From: Betaproteobacteria bacterium
Lineage (GTDB): Bacteria > Pseudomonadota > Gammaproteobacteria > Burkholderiales > Usitatibacteraceae
DNA length: 64,000 nt
Direction: 5' to 3'
Assembly: GCA_016708825.1 (NCBI GenBank)
Contig: JADJEZ010000002.1
Coordinates: forward strand, 1-64,000
The notes beneath the pieces are model-generated. The model saw only the letters and a list, made by a program, of their open reading frames with translations. It searched no databases and was not told the DNA's origin. Shown here in pieces: positions 34,612 through 44,073 of the stretch (its first letter is position 1; each line of letters begins with the position of its first letter). The position numbers and the translations under genes are program-made.

Positions 34612-35184
34612 ATGGCGAAGACCGGGGAGCGCAAGGCCCAGATCCTGCAAACGCTTGCCTCGATGCTCGAGGCACCGAAGGCGGAGCGCGTGACGACCGC
34701 GCTGCTCGCGGCGCGCCTGGACGTATCCGAGGCCGCGCTCTACCGCCATTTCGCGAGCAAGGCGCAGATGTTCGAGGGGCTCATCGAGTTCATCGAGCAG
34801 ACGCTCTTCACCCTGGTGAACCGCATCCAGGCCGAAGAGCCGGACGCGATGAAGCAGATCGAGTCCACCGTAGCCACGCTGCTCGGCTTCGCGCAGAAGA
34901 ATCCCGGCATGACCCGCGTCCTCACGGGCGACGCCCTCGCGATCGAGGACGAACGGCTGCAGGCACGCGTCAACCAGCTTCTCGACCGCCTCGAGGCGAG
35001 CATTCGCCAGAGCGCCCGGCTGGCGCTCGCGGCCGGCCGGCTTCCGGCCGACTGGGACGCCAATGCCTACGCCACGACGCTCGTCGCCTACGTGATCGGT
35101 TGCTGGCATCTCTACGCCAAGAGCGGGTTCAAGCGTTCTCCGACCGAGGGCTGGCCTGAACACTGGCGGGTATTCTCGGCCTGA
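34612..35184 (+). CDS. slmA: Nucleoid occlusion factor SlmA
   Basis: A 190-residue TetR-fold protein. The N-terminal HTH (RVTTALLAARLDVSEAALYRHF) and the following AQMFEGLIEFIEQTLF segment match SlmA. It binds specific DNA sites and blocks FtsZ assembly over the chromosome. It lies 15 bases after the HerA-like gene; an AGGGGGAACC stretch gives a ribosome site. Confidence 0.92.
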   Translation: MAKTGERKAQILQTLASMLEAPKAERVTTALLAARLDVSEAALYRHFASKAQMFEGLIEFIEQTLFTLVNRIQAEEPDAMKQIESTVATLLGFAQKNPGMTRVLTGDALAIEDERLQARVNQLLDRLEASIRQSARLALAAGRLPADWDANAYATTLVAYVIGCWHLYAKSGFKRSPTEGWPEHWRVFSA

Positions 35185-35204
35185 GCGCCGCGGGTCGCCC
35201 GAGC

Positions 35205-35786
35205 GTGGCTTCGCCCGAGATCGAGACCGAGAGGCTCAGGATCGTCATCGCGATGCCCGGGCTCGAGGAGCCGCTCGCGCGCTTCTTCGAGGAGAACTTC
35301 GCAGGACACCTTGACCGGTGGTCCCCGCCCCCTCCCCCGGACGGATTCGGCGCTTCCTACTGGGCCAGGGCGCTTGCCGTGTTCGCGAAGGAGTTCGAGG
35401 CGGGCGCAACGGCGCGCTGGGTCATGCTGGCGCCGCAATCCTCCGGCCCGGAAGTGGTCGGGACCTGCAACTTCACGCAGATCGCGAAGGGCCCCTGGCG
35501 CGCCTGCGTGCTCGGATACCAGATCGCGCGCAGGCATGAGGGCCGCGGGCTCATGCGCGAGGCGCTTTCCGCCACCATCGATTACGCGTTCCGGGACCTG
35601 CGGTTGCATCGCGTCATGGCCAACTACCGCCCGGAGAACGCGCGCAGCGCGCGGCTGCTGGAACGCCTGGGGTTCGTCCGCGAGGGGTTCGCGCGCGACT
35701 ACCTGTTCATCGACGGGGCATGGCGGGACCACGTTCTCACGTCGAAGACGAATCCGGAGTTCGACGCGGCCTGGCTGCGCGATTGA
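35205..35786 (+). CDS. RimJ/RimL-type GNAT N-acetyltransferase
   Basis: A 193-residue acetyltransferase. The acetyl-CoA-binding motif is RRHEGRGLMREAL, followed by HRVMANYRPENARSARLLERLGF and a REGFARDYLFIDGAWRDHV end, typical of enzymes that acetylate ribosomal or other protein N-termini. The exact target is not clear. The start is GTG at 35205, 20 bases after slmA. Confidence 0.88.
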   Translation: MASPEIETERLRIVIAMPGLEEPLARFFEENFAGHLDRWSPPPPPDGFGASYWARALAVFAKEFEAGATARWVMLAPQSSGPEVVGTCNFTQIAKGPWRACVLGYQIARRHEGRGLMREALSATIDYAFRDLRLHRVMANYRPENARSARLLERLGFVREGFARDYLFIDGAWRDHVLTSKTNPEFDAAWLRD

Positions 35787-35799
35787 GCGCGGGCGGGAC

Positions 35800-37119
35800 C
35801 TAGTCGGCGGCGGACTCGCCCAGCATCGAGCCCGCACGATCTCCCGGCCCTGCCGAGGGGTGGAACGCGATGTCCCGGTGGATCCTGTCGTAGGCGCGGA
35901 AGAGCTCCGCCTGGGACCGGGCGCCGATATTGACCACGCCGTATCGGTAGCTGCCCAGCCATTTCATTTCCCGGCGGAGGTCTGAACCGCGCTTCGGATA
36001 GACCATGATCCTCGCCCCGGGATGACGGGCGCGCAGCCGATCGATCTCGCCCCGGCGGGGCCAGTGCCCGAGACCTGCGCCCGAGAGGTCGCGAAGGACA
36101 AAACTCGCGGCGAACGCGTCGCGACCTTCGCGGCGGCCGACGGCGGGGGCCTCCCCGACCTGCAGTGCGACGAGCGCATCGAAGAGGTTGTAGCCATCGA
36201 CGCGCTCGAAGACGTCGTAGAACTGGCCCGCCACGCGCGGATTGATCTCGATCACCTTGACGTGGCCCGTGGACGCGCAAAGGCGCAGCTCCACGTTGAA
36301 CATGCCATGGGTGAAGCCGATCGCGGCCAGCGCCCGGCGCGCGACCTCCTCCGCCGTCGACTGCCTTTCGGGCGGGAGCATCGAGGGATACTGGAAACGC
36401 TGGCACTGGTCGGTGCCCGGATACATGATCGAGTCCACCACGCCGAGCATGGTCACCTCGCCCCCGCGGACAAAGCCGTTCACCGTGACCTGTGCGCCAT
36501 CCACGATTTCCTCTGCCAGCATGCTGAAAGGCTCGACGTCGTAACTCGAGTGGGCCCGCATCACGTCGCCGAACGGCTTGACGAGCCGCTCGATGATCGC
36601 CTGCTCGAACCAGCTGAAGCGCGCGTGCCTCTCGAGCGCCTCGTAGGAATCGACGCGCCGCGCGAGCACCGAAAAGGCCGCTTTGACCGGCTTCACGAAG
36701 AAGGGAAAGGGCAGCGGCATCTCGACGCTGCTGCGGAATTCGCGTGCGATGAGCCCGAAGCGGGGATTGCACTCCGGCAACGACTGCTCGAATGCGCGCC
36801 TCGCGTAGTACTTGTGCTGCGCCGTCAGCACCGCCCCGAGGGGCGTGCTCGGCAACCCCAGGCGCTCCCCCAGGAGCGATGCCACCACCGGCCCGAACTG
36901 CTCGTCCGAGGTGAGTATCCCGTCCAGCCCGACCTTCGCGTACTTGCGCGCGAGCCGGTCGACGAAGCGCGCGACGTCGAACGTGAAAAGGCGCGCGTTC
37001 CCGGGAAACTGGAACAGGTCGAAGCCCTCGAAGTGATAATCGTTCCCGCCGTCTTCCCGGGTCGCCACCGAGTGGTCCCACTCGTCGGGAAAGAGTACGA
37101 GAAGCTTTCTTCGGGTCAT
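35800..37119 (-). CDS. ATP-grasp domain protein, unknown substrate
   Basis: A 439-residue protein with an N-terminal alpha/beta domain (LLVLFPDEWDHS) and an ATP-grasp fold: phosphate-binding FFVKPVKAAFS, the EEIVDGAQVTVNGFV stretch, and the metal-binding VIEINPRVAGQFYD. Such enzymes join a carboxylate to an amine or thiol via an acyl-phosphate. The C-terminal domain (RREMKWLGSYRYGVVNIGA) may confer specificity. ATG at 37119 is preferred over starts 22 residues upstream. Neighbours give no clue to the substrate; peptide-like or carbohydrate-linked products are possible. Confidence 0.7.
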   Translation of the reverse strand: MTRRKLLVLFPDEWDHSVATREDGGNDYHFEGFDLFQFPGNARLFTFDVARFVDRLARKYAKVGLDGILTSDEQFGPVVASLLGERLGLPSTPLGAVLTAQHKYYARRAFEQSLPECNPRFGLIAREFRSSVEMPLPFPFFVKPVKAAFSVLARRVDSYEALERHARFSWFEQAIIERLVKPFGDVMRAHSSYDVEPFSMLAEEIVDGAQVTVNGFVRGGEVTMLGVVDSIMYPGTDQCQRFQYPSMLPPERQSTAEEVARRALAAIGFTHGMFNVELRLCASTGHVKVIEINPRVAGQFYDVFERVDGYNLFDALVALQVGEAPAVGRREGRDAFAASFVLRDLSGAGLGHWPRRGEIDRLRARHPGARIMVYPKRGSDLRREMKWLGSYRYGVVNIGARSQAELFRAYDRIHRDIAFHPSAGPGDRAGSMLGESAAD

Positions 37120-37280
37120 CGGCGCTCTGGGTCCTGTCGGCAAGGGGTCCGGAATCGGCTGCGGGGCGGCGCAACGGGCCTCCATCCCGAAGTTTACGCG
37201 GTCAACAGCCGATTGGATGCCGGTATTCCCGGGCCTCGTGCGTTGCTACAATCAGCGTGGGACCCGAAAGAGACACCGTC

Positions 37281-37889
37281 ATGAATGTATTGCGCTTCGT
37301 GCTGGTCGCCGCCCTCGCGGCATGCCTCGCAGCCGTGACCGATGCCGCCGCGGCCGATCTCGACAAGGCCCGCAAGATCGTCTCCGGGCGCTGCTTCCTC
37401 TGCCACGGCATGAGCGGCGAGAGCTCCAGCGAGGTCTTTCCGCGCCTGGCGACCCAGAACGCAACCTACCTCGCCAAGCAGCTCCTGGATTTCCAGTCGG
37501 GGCGCAGGAAAGGCTCGACGATGAACGCGATGGCGGCGGCGCTCACTCCGGAAGAGATCGCGGCCCTGGGCGTTTTTTTTGCCGTGCAGAAGGCCGACCC
37601 GCACCCGCCGTCGGACGCCGGGCTTGCAGCGGTCGGGAAATTCCTCTATTCGCGAGGCAACCCCTACTCGGGCGTCGCGGCCTGCGCGACCTGCCACGGG
37701 CCCGACGCCCACGGCACGGAATCGCTGCCGCGCCTGGCCGGGCAGCAGGCGCTCTACCTCGAAGGTCAACTGCGGCAGTTCCTCTCGGGCGGCCGCACCA
37801 ACGACAGCTCCGTCATGCACGCGATCGCGTCCAAGCTCACGGAACTCGAGATCAAGGCGCTCTCCGAGTATCTCGCATCGGTTCCCTGA
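37281..37889 (+). CDS. Diheme cytochrome c4-type protein
   Basis: A 202-residue exported protein with a signal peptide and two c-type haem motifs, CFLCH (residues 38-42) and CATCH (135-139). Two similar halves, each ending in an EEIAALGVFF/ELEIKALSEYL helix, fit cytochrome c4. These carry electrons to terminal oxidases. It is convergent with the flavocytochrome genes, so it may receive electrons from sulfide oxidation. The ATG at 37281 gives a proper signal peptide. Confidence 0.9.
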   Translation: MNVLRFVLVAALAACLAAVTDAAAADLDKARKIVSGRCFLCHGMSGESSSEVFPRLATQNATYLAKQLLDFQSGRRKGSTMNAMAAALTPEEIAALGVFFAVQKADPHPPSDAGLAAVGKFLYSRGNPYSGVAACATCHGPDAHGTESLPRLAGQQALYLEGQLRQFLSGGRTNDSSVMHAIASKLTELEIKALSEYLASVP

Positions 37890-37903
37890 AGCGCGAAAGG
37901 GAA

Positions 37904-37925
37904 CGGGCCGCCCGGAGGCGGCCCG
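37904..37925. terminator. Hairpin between convergent cytochrome and fccB genes
   Basis: A nine-base perfect inverted repeat (CGGGCCGCC / GGCGGCCCG) with a four-base loop lies between the converging cytochrome c4-like and fccB genes. It may terminate both; no T tract is seen. Confidence 0.5.
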
Positions 37926-37947
37926 TCCGGTCCTGCGGGAGCCCCTC

Positions 37948-39216
37948 TCAGGCCAGCGTGTCGGCCCAGATGTTGCGCGCCCAGTTGAGCGCGAAATCGG
38001 CCTCGAGCTCGTTCATCGCCGGGGACACGCCGCCGGAACCGGGCACCGACTTCATGGTGCGGGCGGCCGCGTCGTACTTGTGGACGGAGGCCACGTGAAC
38101 GACCTGCGATTCCGACACGAAGCTGTAGCACGTGTTCGTGAGCGTCGGCGAGGGATTCGGGGCCTCGCCGTTGAGCAAGGCCACGACCGCCGCCGCGCAG
38201 GCCTTCCCGTGCGCGTTCGCCATGTGCCCAGACTTGGGCATGCCCGGTGCGCTCAGGGTCGAATCCCCGATCAGGTGGACACCCTTGGCCGCCTTGGACT
38301 CGTAGGTGATCCAGTCGACCTCGCACCAGCGGTTGTTGGCGGTGATGAATGCATCGGCGATCTTGCCACACTTCATCGGCGGGATGACGTTCAGGACATC
38401 GCCCTTCACGTCCTCGACCTCCAGCTTCACCACGCCGGCGCGCAGGTCCACGTCGACCGCCCGGCTGTTGGGCCGGTACTCGATGATGCCCTTGTAGAGC
38501 TCCGCCCACGCCTTCTTGAAGAGCGGCCCCTTCGAGGTCACGTCGCCATTGGCGTCGAGCACGAGGACCTTCGACTTGGGCTTCTTCGCCTTGAAATACG
38601 CGGCGACCTGGCAGGCTCGCTCGTACGGGCCCGGCGGGCACCGGTACGGGGACGGGGGGATGGCTAGGATATAGACCCCCCCATCCGGCATTTCCTCGAG
38701 CTGGCGGCGAAGCGCCACGGTCTGGGGGCCTGCCTTCCACGCATGCGGGACGCGCTCCTGCGCCTGCGCGCTGGCGAGGGCCGGAATCGCGCCGGCCATG
38801 AAATCGATGCCGGGCGAGACGATGACGCGGTCGTAAGGCAACGGGGCGCCGTGGGCGAGGCGCACCTGCTTCTTGTCCGCGTCGATGGCCGTGGCCATGT
38901 CGCGAACGATGCGAACGCCATGGTGGCTCGTGAGGCCGGTGTAGGGCGTCGTGATGTCGGCGAGGGTCTTGAACCCCCCGAGGACGAGGTTGGAGATCGG
39001 GCACGAAATGAACGCCTCGTTCGGCTCGACCAGCACTACCTCGATGGAAGGATCGAAGAGTCGGACGTACTTGGCGGCGGTCGCACCACCGTACCCGCCG
39101 CCGACGACAACCACGCGGCCCCTGGAACCGGACCCGTGCATTCCCGCGCAGCCCGCGAGACCTGCTGCCGCCGCAAGGGCGCTTGCCCGAAGGAAATCCC
39201 GTCTTTGCATGCTCAT
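37948..39216 (-). CDS. fccB: Sulfide dehydrogenase flavoprotein subunit
   Basis: A 422-residue periplasmic flavoprotein. A twin-arginine signal (RRDFLRASALAAAAGLAG) precedes the FAD fold (VVVVGGGYGGATAAKYV). Further FccB features are SPGIDFMAG, a redox pair with AFISCPISNLVLGG and the CGKIADAF region, and the C-terminal domain. It oxidises sulfide to sulfur and passes electrons to the partner cytochrome, encoded 17 bases upstream. The Tat signal indicates folding and flavin loading in the cytoplasm before export. Confidence 0.93.
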   Translation of the reverse strand: MSMQRRDFLRASALAAAAGLAGCAGMHGSGSRGRVVVVGGGYGGATAAKYVRLFDPSIEVVLVEPNEAFISCPISNLVLGGFKTLADITTPYTGLTSHHGVRIVRDMATAIDADKKQVRLAHGAPLPYDRVIVSPGIDFMAGAIPALASAQAQERVPHAWKAGPQTVALRRQLEEMPDGGVYILAIPPSPYRCPPGPYERACQVAAYFKAKKPKSKVLVLDANGDVTSKGPLFKKAWAELYKGIIEYRPNSRAVDVDLRAGVVKLEVEDVKGDVLNVIPPMKCGKIADAFITANNRWCEVDWITYESKAAKGVHLIGDSTLSAPGMPKSGHMANAHGKACAAAVVALLNGEAPNPSPTLTNTCYSFVSESQVVHVASVHKYDAAARTMKSVPGSGGVSPAMNELEADFALNWARNIWADTLA

Positions 39217-39233
39217 GTGATGTTCTCCGTGGC

Positions 39234-39590
39234 CTAGCGGGTCAGTTTCGAGAAATATTCGGCGAGCGCTGCGATTTCCTCGCTCGAATAGCCCTTGGTG
39301 AGCTGGTGCATGACCGTGGCCGGCTTCTTGCCTTCCTTGAACTGGGTCATCGCCGTCAGCAGTTCGTTTTGCGGCTTGCCGGCGAGGCCGGCCAGCGTGG
39401 ACCCGGGGGCGGGCCTGCCGTTCGTGCCGTGGCAGGCGGCGCAGTTCGCGGCCAGGGAACGCACTCCCGCCGGAGTGAGGTTGGGCGGCGCGAAGGCTGG
39501 CGGGGCCGGCTGCTGGGCAACCGCGCTGCCCGCGGCCAACGCGGCCAACGCGGCCACCGCCGCGACGGAAAATCGCAAGATTCCGATCAT
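39234..39590 (-). CDS. fccA: Monoheme cytochrome c, FccA/SoxE-like subunit
   Basis: A 118-residue exported cytochrome with one haem motif CAACH (residues 50-54), a proline-rich start of the mature protein and a C-terminal EEIAALAEYFSKL helix. It would accept electrons from FccB in sulfide oxidation. Some FccA proteins have two haems; this one has one. The promoter region (39591-39762) contains inverted repeats like those at other sulfur promoters. Confidence 0.82.
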   Translation of the reverse strand: MIGILRFSVAAVAALAALAAGSAVAQQPAPPAFAPPNLTPAGVRSLAANCAACHGTNGRPAPGSTLAGLAGKPQNELLTAMTQFKEGKKPATVMHQLTKGYSSEEIAALAEYFSKLTR

Positions 39591-39656
39591 GGGTCTACTC
39601 CTCTTAGTGTTTTGGGCGCACTTCGAGAGTATCCGGGGGGCGAATGGCTGTAAACC

Positions 39657-39696
39657 TGCCCCAATGGGCAGTGGGGGGTATAACCCTATTGAGTAG
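39657..39696. promoter_or_regulatory. Inverted repeats upstream of the fcc genes
   Basis: The promoter region of the fcc cytochrome gene holds TGCCC-CAAT-GGGCA (39657-39670), a perfect inverted repeat, and about 25 bases on CCC-TATT-GAGTA (39684-39695). The latter resembles the weaker middle copy near aprM. They lie 67-106 bases before the start codon, and clpA ends on the other side, so they serve fcc. Confidence 0.5.
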
Positions 39697-39762
39697 CGGG
39701 TTTCCCCGCGCCGGGACCCGCCCCGGGAGGTCGCCTGCGTGGGTCCCTGCCCCGGAAAGGGC

Positions 39763-42042
39763 TCAGCCCGGAGTCGGGACCGGCTCCCCGGAGGGCGCTG
39801 CGGTGGGAAGCTCCAGCTTCACCTTCCCGTCGGCATCCACGTCGATGGTTACCCGCCCGCCGCTCGCGAGCCGACCGAAAAGGAGCTCGTCCGCCAGGGC
39901 GCGGCGGATCGTGTCCTGGATGAGCCGAGCCATCGGCCGGGCGCCCATCAGCGGGTCGAACCCGTTCTTCGCCAGGTAGGCCTTGAGCCCTTCCGTGAAC
40001 TGGGCTTCGACCTTCTTCTCCGCGAGTTGCGCCTCGAGCTGCATGAGGAACTTGTCCACGACCCGAAGGATCACCTGCTCGTCCAGCGCCGCGAAGGAAA
40101 TCGTCGCGTCGAGCCGGTTCCGGAACTCGGGCGTGAAGAGGCGCTTGATCTCGGCCATCTCGTCGCCGGCCTTGCGGTCATTCGAGAAGCCGATGGCGTT
40201 CTTCGAGAGGCCTTCGGCGCCGGCGTTGGTCGTCATGATGATGACGACGTTGCGGAAATCAGCCTTGCGTCCGTTGTTGTCCGTGAGCGTGCCGTGGTCC
40301 ATGACCTGCAGCAGGATGTTGAAGATGTCCGGGTGCGCCTTCTCGATCTCGTCGAGCAGGAGAACGGAATACGGATGCTTCGTGATCGCCTCGGTGAGGA
40401 GCCCCCCCTGGTCGAACCCCACGTAGCCGGGGGGTGCGCCGATGAGGCGCGACACGGCGTGCCGCTCCATGTACTCCGACATGTCGAAGCGAATCAGCTC
40501 GACGCCCATGATGAACGCGAGCTGCCTCGCGACCTCGGTCTTGCCCACGCCCGTGGGACCGGAGAACAGGAAGGAGCCGATCGGTTTCTGGGGGTTGCCC
40601 AGCCCGGAGCGCGCCATCTTGATTGCCGCCGACAACGCCTCGATGGCCGCGTCCTGGCCGAAAACCGTCGCCCTGAGATCCCGGTCGAGGTTCTTCAGCT
40701 GCGTGCGGTCGTCGGAGGAGACGCTCCTCGTCGGGATGCGCGCGATCTTGGCGATGATCTCCTCGATCTCGGGCTTGCCGATCACCTTCTTCTGCCTGGA
40801 CTTGGGCAGGATGCGCTGGAGCGCCCCCGCCTCGTCGATCACGTCGATCGCCTTGTCCGGAAGATGACGGTCGTTGATATAGCGGGCCGAAAGCTCGGCG
40901 GCGGTGGTGAGCGCGTTTGCCGTGTACTTCACGCCGTGGTGGGACTCGAACCTCGACTTCAGGCCGCGCAGGATCTCCACCGTCTCCTGGATGGAAGGTT
41001 CGTTCACGTCGATCTTCTGGAAGCGGCGCGACAGCGCGTGGTCCTTCTCGAAGATGCCGCGGAACTCGTTGTACGTCGTGGCGCCGATGCACTTGAGCGC
41101 GCCCGAAGACAGCGCCGGCTTGAGCAGGTTCGAGGCGTCCAGCGTGCCACCGGACGCGCTCCCGGCCCCGATCAGCGTGTGTATTTCGTCTATGAAGAGA
41201 ATCGCGTTCGGGTTCTCGACGAGCTGCTTCAGCACCGCCTTCAGGCGCTGCTCGAAGTCCCCGCGGTACTTCGTGCCCGCGAGGAGCGCGCCCATGTCCA
41301 GCGCGTACACCTGCGCCTTCGCGAGGACTTCCGGGACCTGCCCGTCGATCACGCGCTTGGCGAGACCCTCGGCGATGGCGGTCTTTCCGACACCCGCCTC
41401 GCCCACGAGGAGCGGATTGTTCTTTCGCCGCCGGCAGAGGATCTGGATCACGCGCTCGAGCTCGCTTTCGCGGCCGATGAGCGGATCGATCTTGCCGTCG
41501 ATCGCCAGCTGGTTGAGGTACTGCGTGAAGCTCTCGAGCGCACCTCCCGCGCCGGGCGCCTCCTGCCCCTCCTCGGGACCCTCGCCCTCCTCGCGACCGC
41601 CGGTTTGCGGATTCTTCGTGATGCCGTGGGAGATGAAGTTCACGACGTCCAGGCGCGAAACACCCTGCTGGTGCAGGAAGTAGACGGCGTGCGAGTCCTT
41701 CTCCCCATAGATCGCCACGAGCACGTTCGCACCGGTGACTTCCTTCTTGCCGGACGACTGGACATGCAGGATGGCGCGCTGGATGACGCGCTGGAAGCCC
41801 AGCGTCGGCTGGGTGTCGACCTCGCCGGTTCCCGCGACGGTCGGCGTGTGCTGCATCACGAAATCGGAAAGGGCCTTCTTCAGCTCCTCGATCTTGGCGG
41901 CGCAGGCCTTGAGCACTTCCGAAGCCGACGGGTTGTCGCAGAGTGCGAGAAGCAGGTGCTCCACGGTGATGAACTCGTGGCGCTTCTGGCGGGCCTCGAC
42001 GAAGGCCATGTGCAGGCTGACTTCCAGCTCCTGGGCGATCAT
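39763..42042 (-). CDS. clpA: ATP-dependent Clp protease ATP-binding subunit ClpA
   Basis: The 759-residue AAA+ protein has an N-domain, two ATPase modules (Walker A GEAGVGKTAIAEG and GPTGVGKTEVARQ; Walker B LFIDEIH and LLLDEIEKAHPD) and a C-terminal region that docks ClpP. It unfolds proteins for ClpP, with ClpS as adaptor. ATG at 42042 overlaps the clpS stop (ATGA), so the two are coupled. An acidic linker (GGREEGEGPEEGQEAP) lies around residue 150. Confidence 0.97.
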   Translation of the reverse strand: MIAQELEVSLHMAFVEARQKRHEFITVEHLLLALCDNPSASEVLKACAAKIEELKKALSDFVMQHTPTVAGTGEVDTQPTLGFQRVIQRAILHVQSSGKKEVTGANVLVAIYGEKDSHAVYFLHQQGVSRLDVVNFISHGITKNPQTGGREEGEGPEEGQEAPGAGGALESFTQYLNQLAIDGKIDPLIGRESELERVIQILCRRRKNNPLLVGEAGVGKTAIAEGLAKRVIDGQVPEVLAKAQVYALDMGALLAGTKYRGDFEQRLKAVLKQLVENPNAILFIDEIHTLIGAGSASGGTLDASNLLKPALSSGALKCIGATTYNEFRGIFEKDHALSRRFQKIDVNEPSIQETVEILRGLKSRFESHHGVKYTANALTTAAELSARYINDRHLPDKAIDVIDEAGALQRILPKSRQKKVIGKPEIEEIIAKIARIPTRSVSSDDRTQLKNLDRDLRATVFGQDAAIEALSAAIKMARSGLGNPQKPIGSFLFSGPTGVGKTEVARQLAFIMGVELIRFDMSEYMERHAVSRLIGAPPGYVGFDQGGLLTEAITKHPYSVLLLDEIEKAHPDIFNILLQVMDHGTLTDNNGRKADFRNVVIIMTTNAGAEGLSKNAIGFSNDRKAGDEMAEIKRLFTPEFRNRLDATISFAALDEQVILRVVDKFLMQLEAQLAEKKVEAQFTEGLKAYLAKNGFDPLMGARPMARLIQDTIRRALADELLFGRLASGGRVTIDVDADGKVKLELPTAAPSGEPVPTPG

Positions 42043-42350
42043 GTTTCCTCCATCGCGCACTGCAGGGGATGCTGATGCTGGCGCGAATATTGAACCACCT
42101 GCTCCACCTTGGTGGAGGCGACGTCCTTCGGGTAGGTTCCGCAGACTCCGCGGCCCTCGGTATGGACTTTGAGCATCACCTGGGTGGCTTGTTCCCGGGG
42201 CAGCGAGAAGAACACCTGCAGCACCTCCACCACGAATTCCATCGGCGTGAAGTCGTCGTTGTACATGACGACCTTGAACATCGGCGGCGGCTTGACCTTG
42301 GCCGCGCTCGGCTTGAGCAGAGTGGAGCCGCTGGACTTGCTGGGCATGCC
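42039..42350 (-). CDS. clpS: ClpS adaptor protein
   Basis: A 103-residue adaptor. It contains VVMYNDDFTPMEFVVEVL and the HTEGRGVCGTYPKDVA stretch that form the N-degron pocket. It delivers N-end-rule substrates to ClpA. The start MPSKSSGS at 42350 is preferred to an upstream frame extension. The stop overlaps clpA by four bases. Confidence 0.95.
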   Translation of the reverse strand, partial: GMPSKSSGSTLLKPSAAKVKPPPMFKVVMYNDDFTPMEFVVEVLQVFFSLPREQATQVMLKVHTEGRGVCGTYPKDVASTKVEQVVQYSRQHQHPLQCAMEET

Positions 42351-42579
42351 GTGGGCGAAGAGGATGCGGCGGGCATCGGTGGTTTCCGTCCCGACCAATA
42401 TGGACAAAGGACGGGCTTTTATCAAGACCCCGCCCATTCTATTGACTTGCCCCGGCAACGGGGGTAAAAGGCGCGTTGGAGTTTGGCTTCAAGGATTTCG
42501 CATCGCCATTCCGCCTTGCGGGCCTGGAACCGAACGATGTGCGGGCCTCCACCCGTTTTCCCAAGAGGTATGCAAGCGA

Positions 42580-42783
42580 ATGGCAACCGGTACCGTCAAG
42601 TGGTTCAACGATGCGAAGGGCTACGGGTTCATCACGCCGGATGACGGCAGCGAGGATCTCTTTGCCCACTTCTCCGCCATCCAGATGCAGGGTTTCAAGA
42701 CCCTCAAGGAAGGCCAGAAGGTCTCCTTCGACGTGACGCAAGGCCCCAAGGGCAAGCAGGCGTCGAACATCCAGGCCGCCTAA
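42580..42783 (+). CDS. Cold-shock protein, CspA family
   Basis: The 67-residue OB-fold protein has both RNA-binding motifs, KGYGFI and LFAHF, and the NDAKGYGFITPDDG stretch of the Csp family. It is an RNA chaperone. The 229-base gap upstream suggests a long leader, as found for other csp genes. A clear rho-independent terminator follows directly. Confidence 0.97.
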   Translation: MATGTVKWFNDAKGYGFITPDDGSEDLFAHFSAIQMQGFKTLKEGQKVSFDVTQGPKGKQASNIQAA

Positions 42784-42803
42784 GAGCCGACTCACCAGAT
42801 TTG

Positions 42804-42840
42804 AAAAGCCCCCGGGGCTCGCGCCCCGGGGGCTTTTTTC
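42804..42840 (+). terminator. Rho-independent terminator of the cold-shock gene
   Basis: An AAAAGCCCCCGGGG arm and a matching CCCCGGGGGC arm with a short loop are followed by TTTTTT. The A tract at the other end would let it also end icd transcription from the minus strand. Confidence 0.93.
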
Positions 42841-42859
42841 TCGCCGGCGACGCGTCGCC

Positions 42860-44073
42860 TCAGGCCATGCGTTTCCTGAGTTCGGCATCCACCGCGTCCA
42901 TGTAGTCCTCGGTCGTGAGGAACGGCTGATCGGGCCCGACCAGGAGCGCGAGATCCTTCGTCATCTTCCCGGATTCGACCATGTCGACGCATACCTTCTC
43001 GACCGTGGTGGCGAAATTGACCACGTCCGGCGTATTGTCCATGCGACCGCGATACTGCAGGCCCCGTGTCCAGGCATAGATCGAGGCAATGGGGTTGGTT
43101 GACGTGGGTTTCCCCTCCTGGTGCATCCGGTAATGGCGCGTCACCGTTCCGTGGGCGGCCTCCGCCTCCACGGTCTTGCCGTCGGGCGTGGTGAGCACCG
43201 AGGTCATGAGCCCAGAGAGCCGTAACCCTGGGCCACGGTGTCGGACTGGACGTCGCCGTCGTAGTTCTTGCAGGCCCAGAGATAGCCGCCGCTCCACTTG
43301 AGGTTCGAGGCGACCATGTCGTCGATGAGGCGGTGCTCGTACGTGAGCCCCGCCGCATCGAATTTCGCCTTGAACTCGGTATCGAAGATCTCCTGGAAGA
43401 GGTTCTTGAACCGGCCGTCGTAGATCTTGAGGATCGTGTTCTTGCTCGACAGGTAGACGGGATAGCCGCGATTGAGCGCGTAGTGAAAGCACGCCCTCGC
43501 GAACCCGCGGATGGACTCGTCCAGGTTGTACATGGCCATCGTGATGCCGGAACCGGGCGCCTGGAAGACCTCTTTTTCGACGGGCGCACCGCCGCCCTTG
43601 GGCGTGAAGGTGATCTTGAGCGTGCCCGCACCCTCGAACTTCAGCTCCGTGGCCCGGTACTGGTCGCCGAATCCATGACGCGCGACGACGACGGGCTTGT
43701 CCCAGTGCGGAACGATGCGCGGCACGTTCCTGCAGATGATCGGCTCGCGGAAGATGGTGCCGTCGAGGATGTTGCGGATCGTCCCGTTGGGGCTCTTCCA
43801 CATCTGCTTCAACTTGAATTCCTTCACGCGCGCCTCGTCCGGCGTGATGGTCGCGCACTTCACCGCGACGCCGTGCTCGCGCGTCGCGTTGGCGGATTCC
43901 ACCGTCACCTTGTCGTCGGTGGCGTCGCGGTTTTCCATGCCCAGGTCGAAGTACTTGAGATCGATGTCCAGGTAGGGGAGGATCAGCTTCTCGCGAATCT
44001 TCTGCCAGATGATCCGCGTCATCTCGTCGCCGTCCATTTCGACGACCGGGTTCTTCACCTTAATCTTGCTCAT
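42860..44073 (-). CDS. icd: NADP-dependent isocitrate dehydrogenase, eukaryotic-type (frameshifted)
   Basis: Restored, it is about 404 residues and matches the homodimeric, eukaryote-like NADP-isocitrate dehydrogenase: VVEMDGDEMTRIIW start, SPNGTIRNILDGTIFREPII, and the EHRLIDDMVA stretch. The C-terminal part (TSVLTTPDGKTVEAEAAHG) is in another frame. The shift lies near 43210 where CTGGGCTCATG should be CTGGGGCTCATG, a one-base loss in a G run. The enzyme makes 2-oxoglutarate and NADPH. The start at 44073 has a GGAGCC site. Confidence 0.93.

Noticed and set aside
42351..42458. N-terminal extension of ClpS
   Set aside because: The extra 36 residues do not match the family; MPSKSSGS at 42350 is a normal start.
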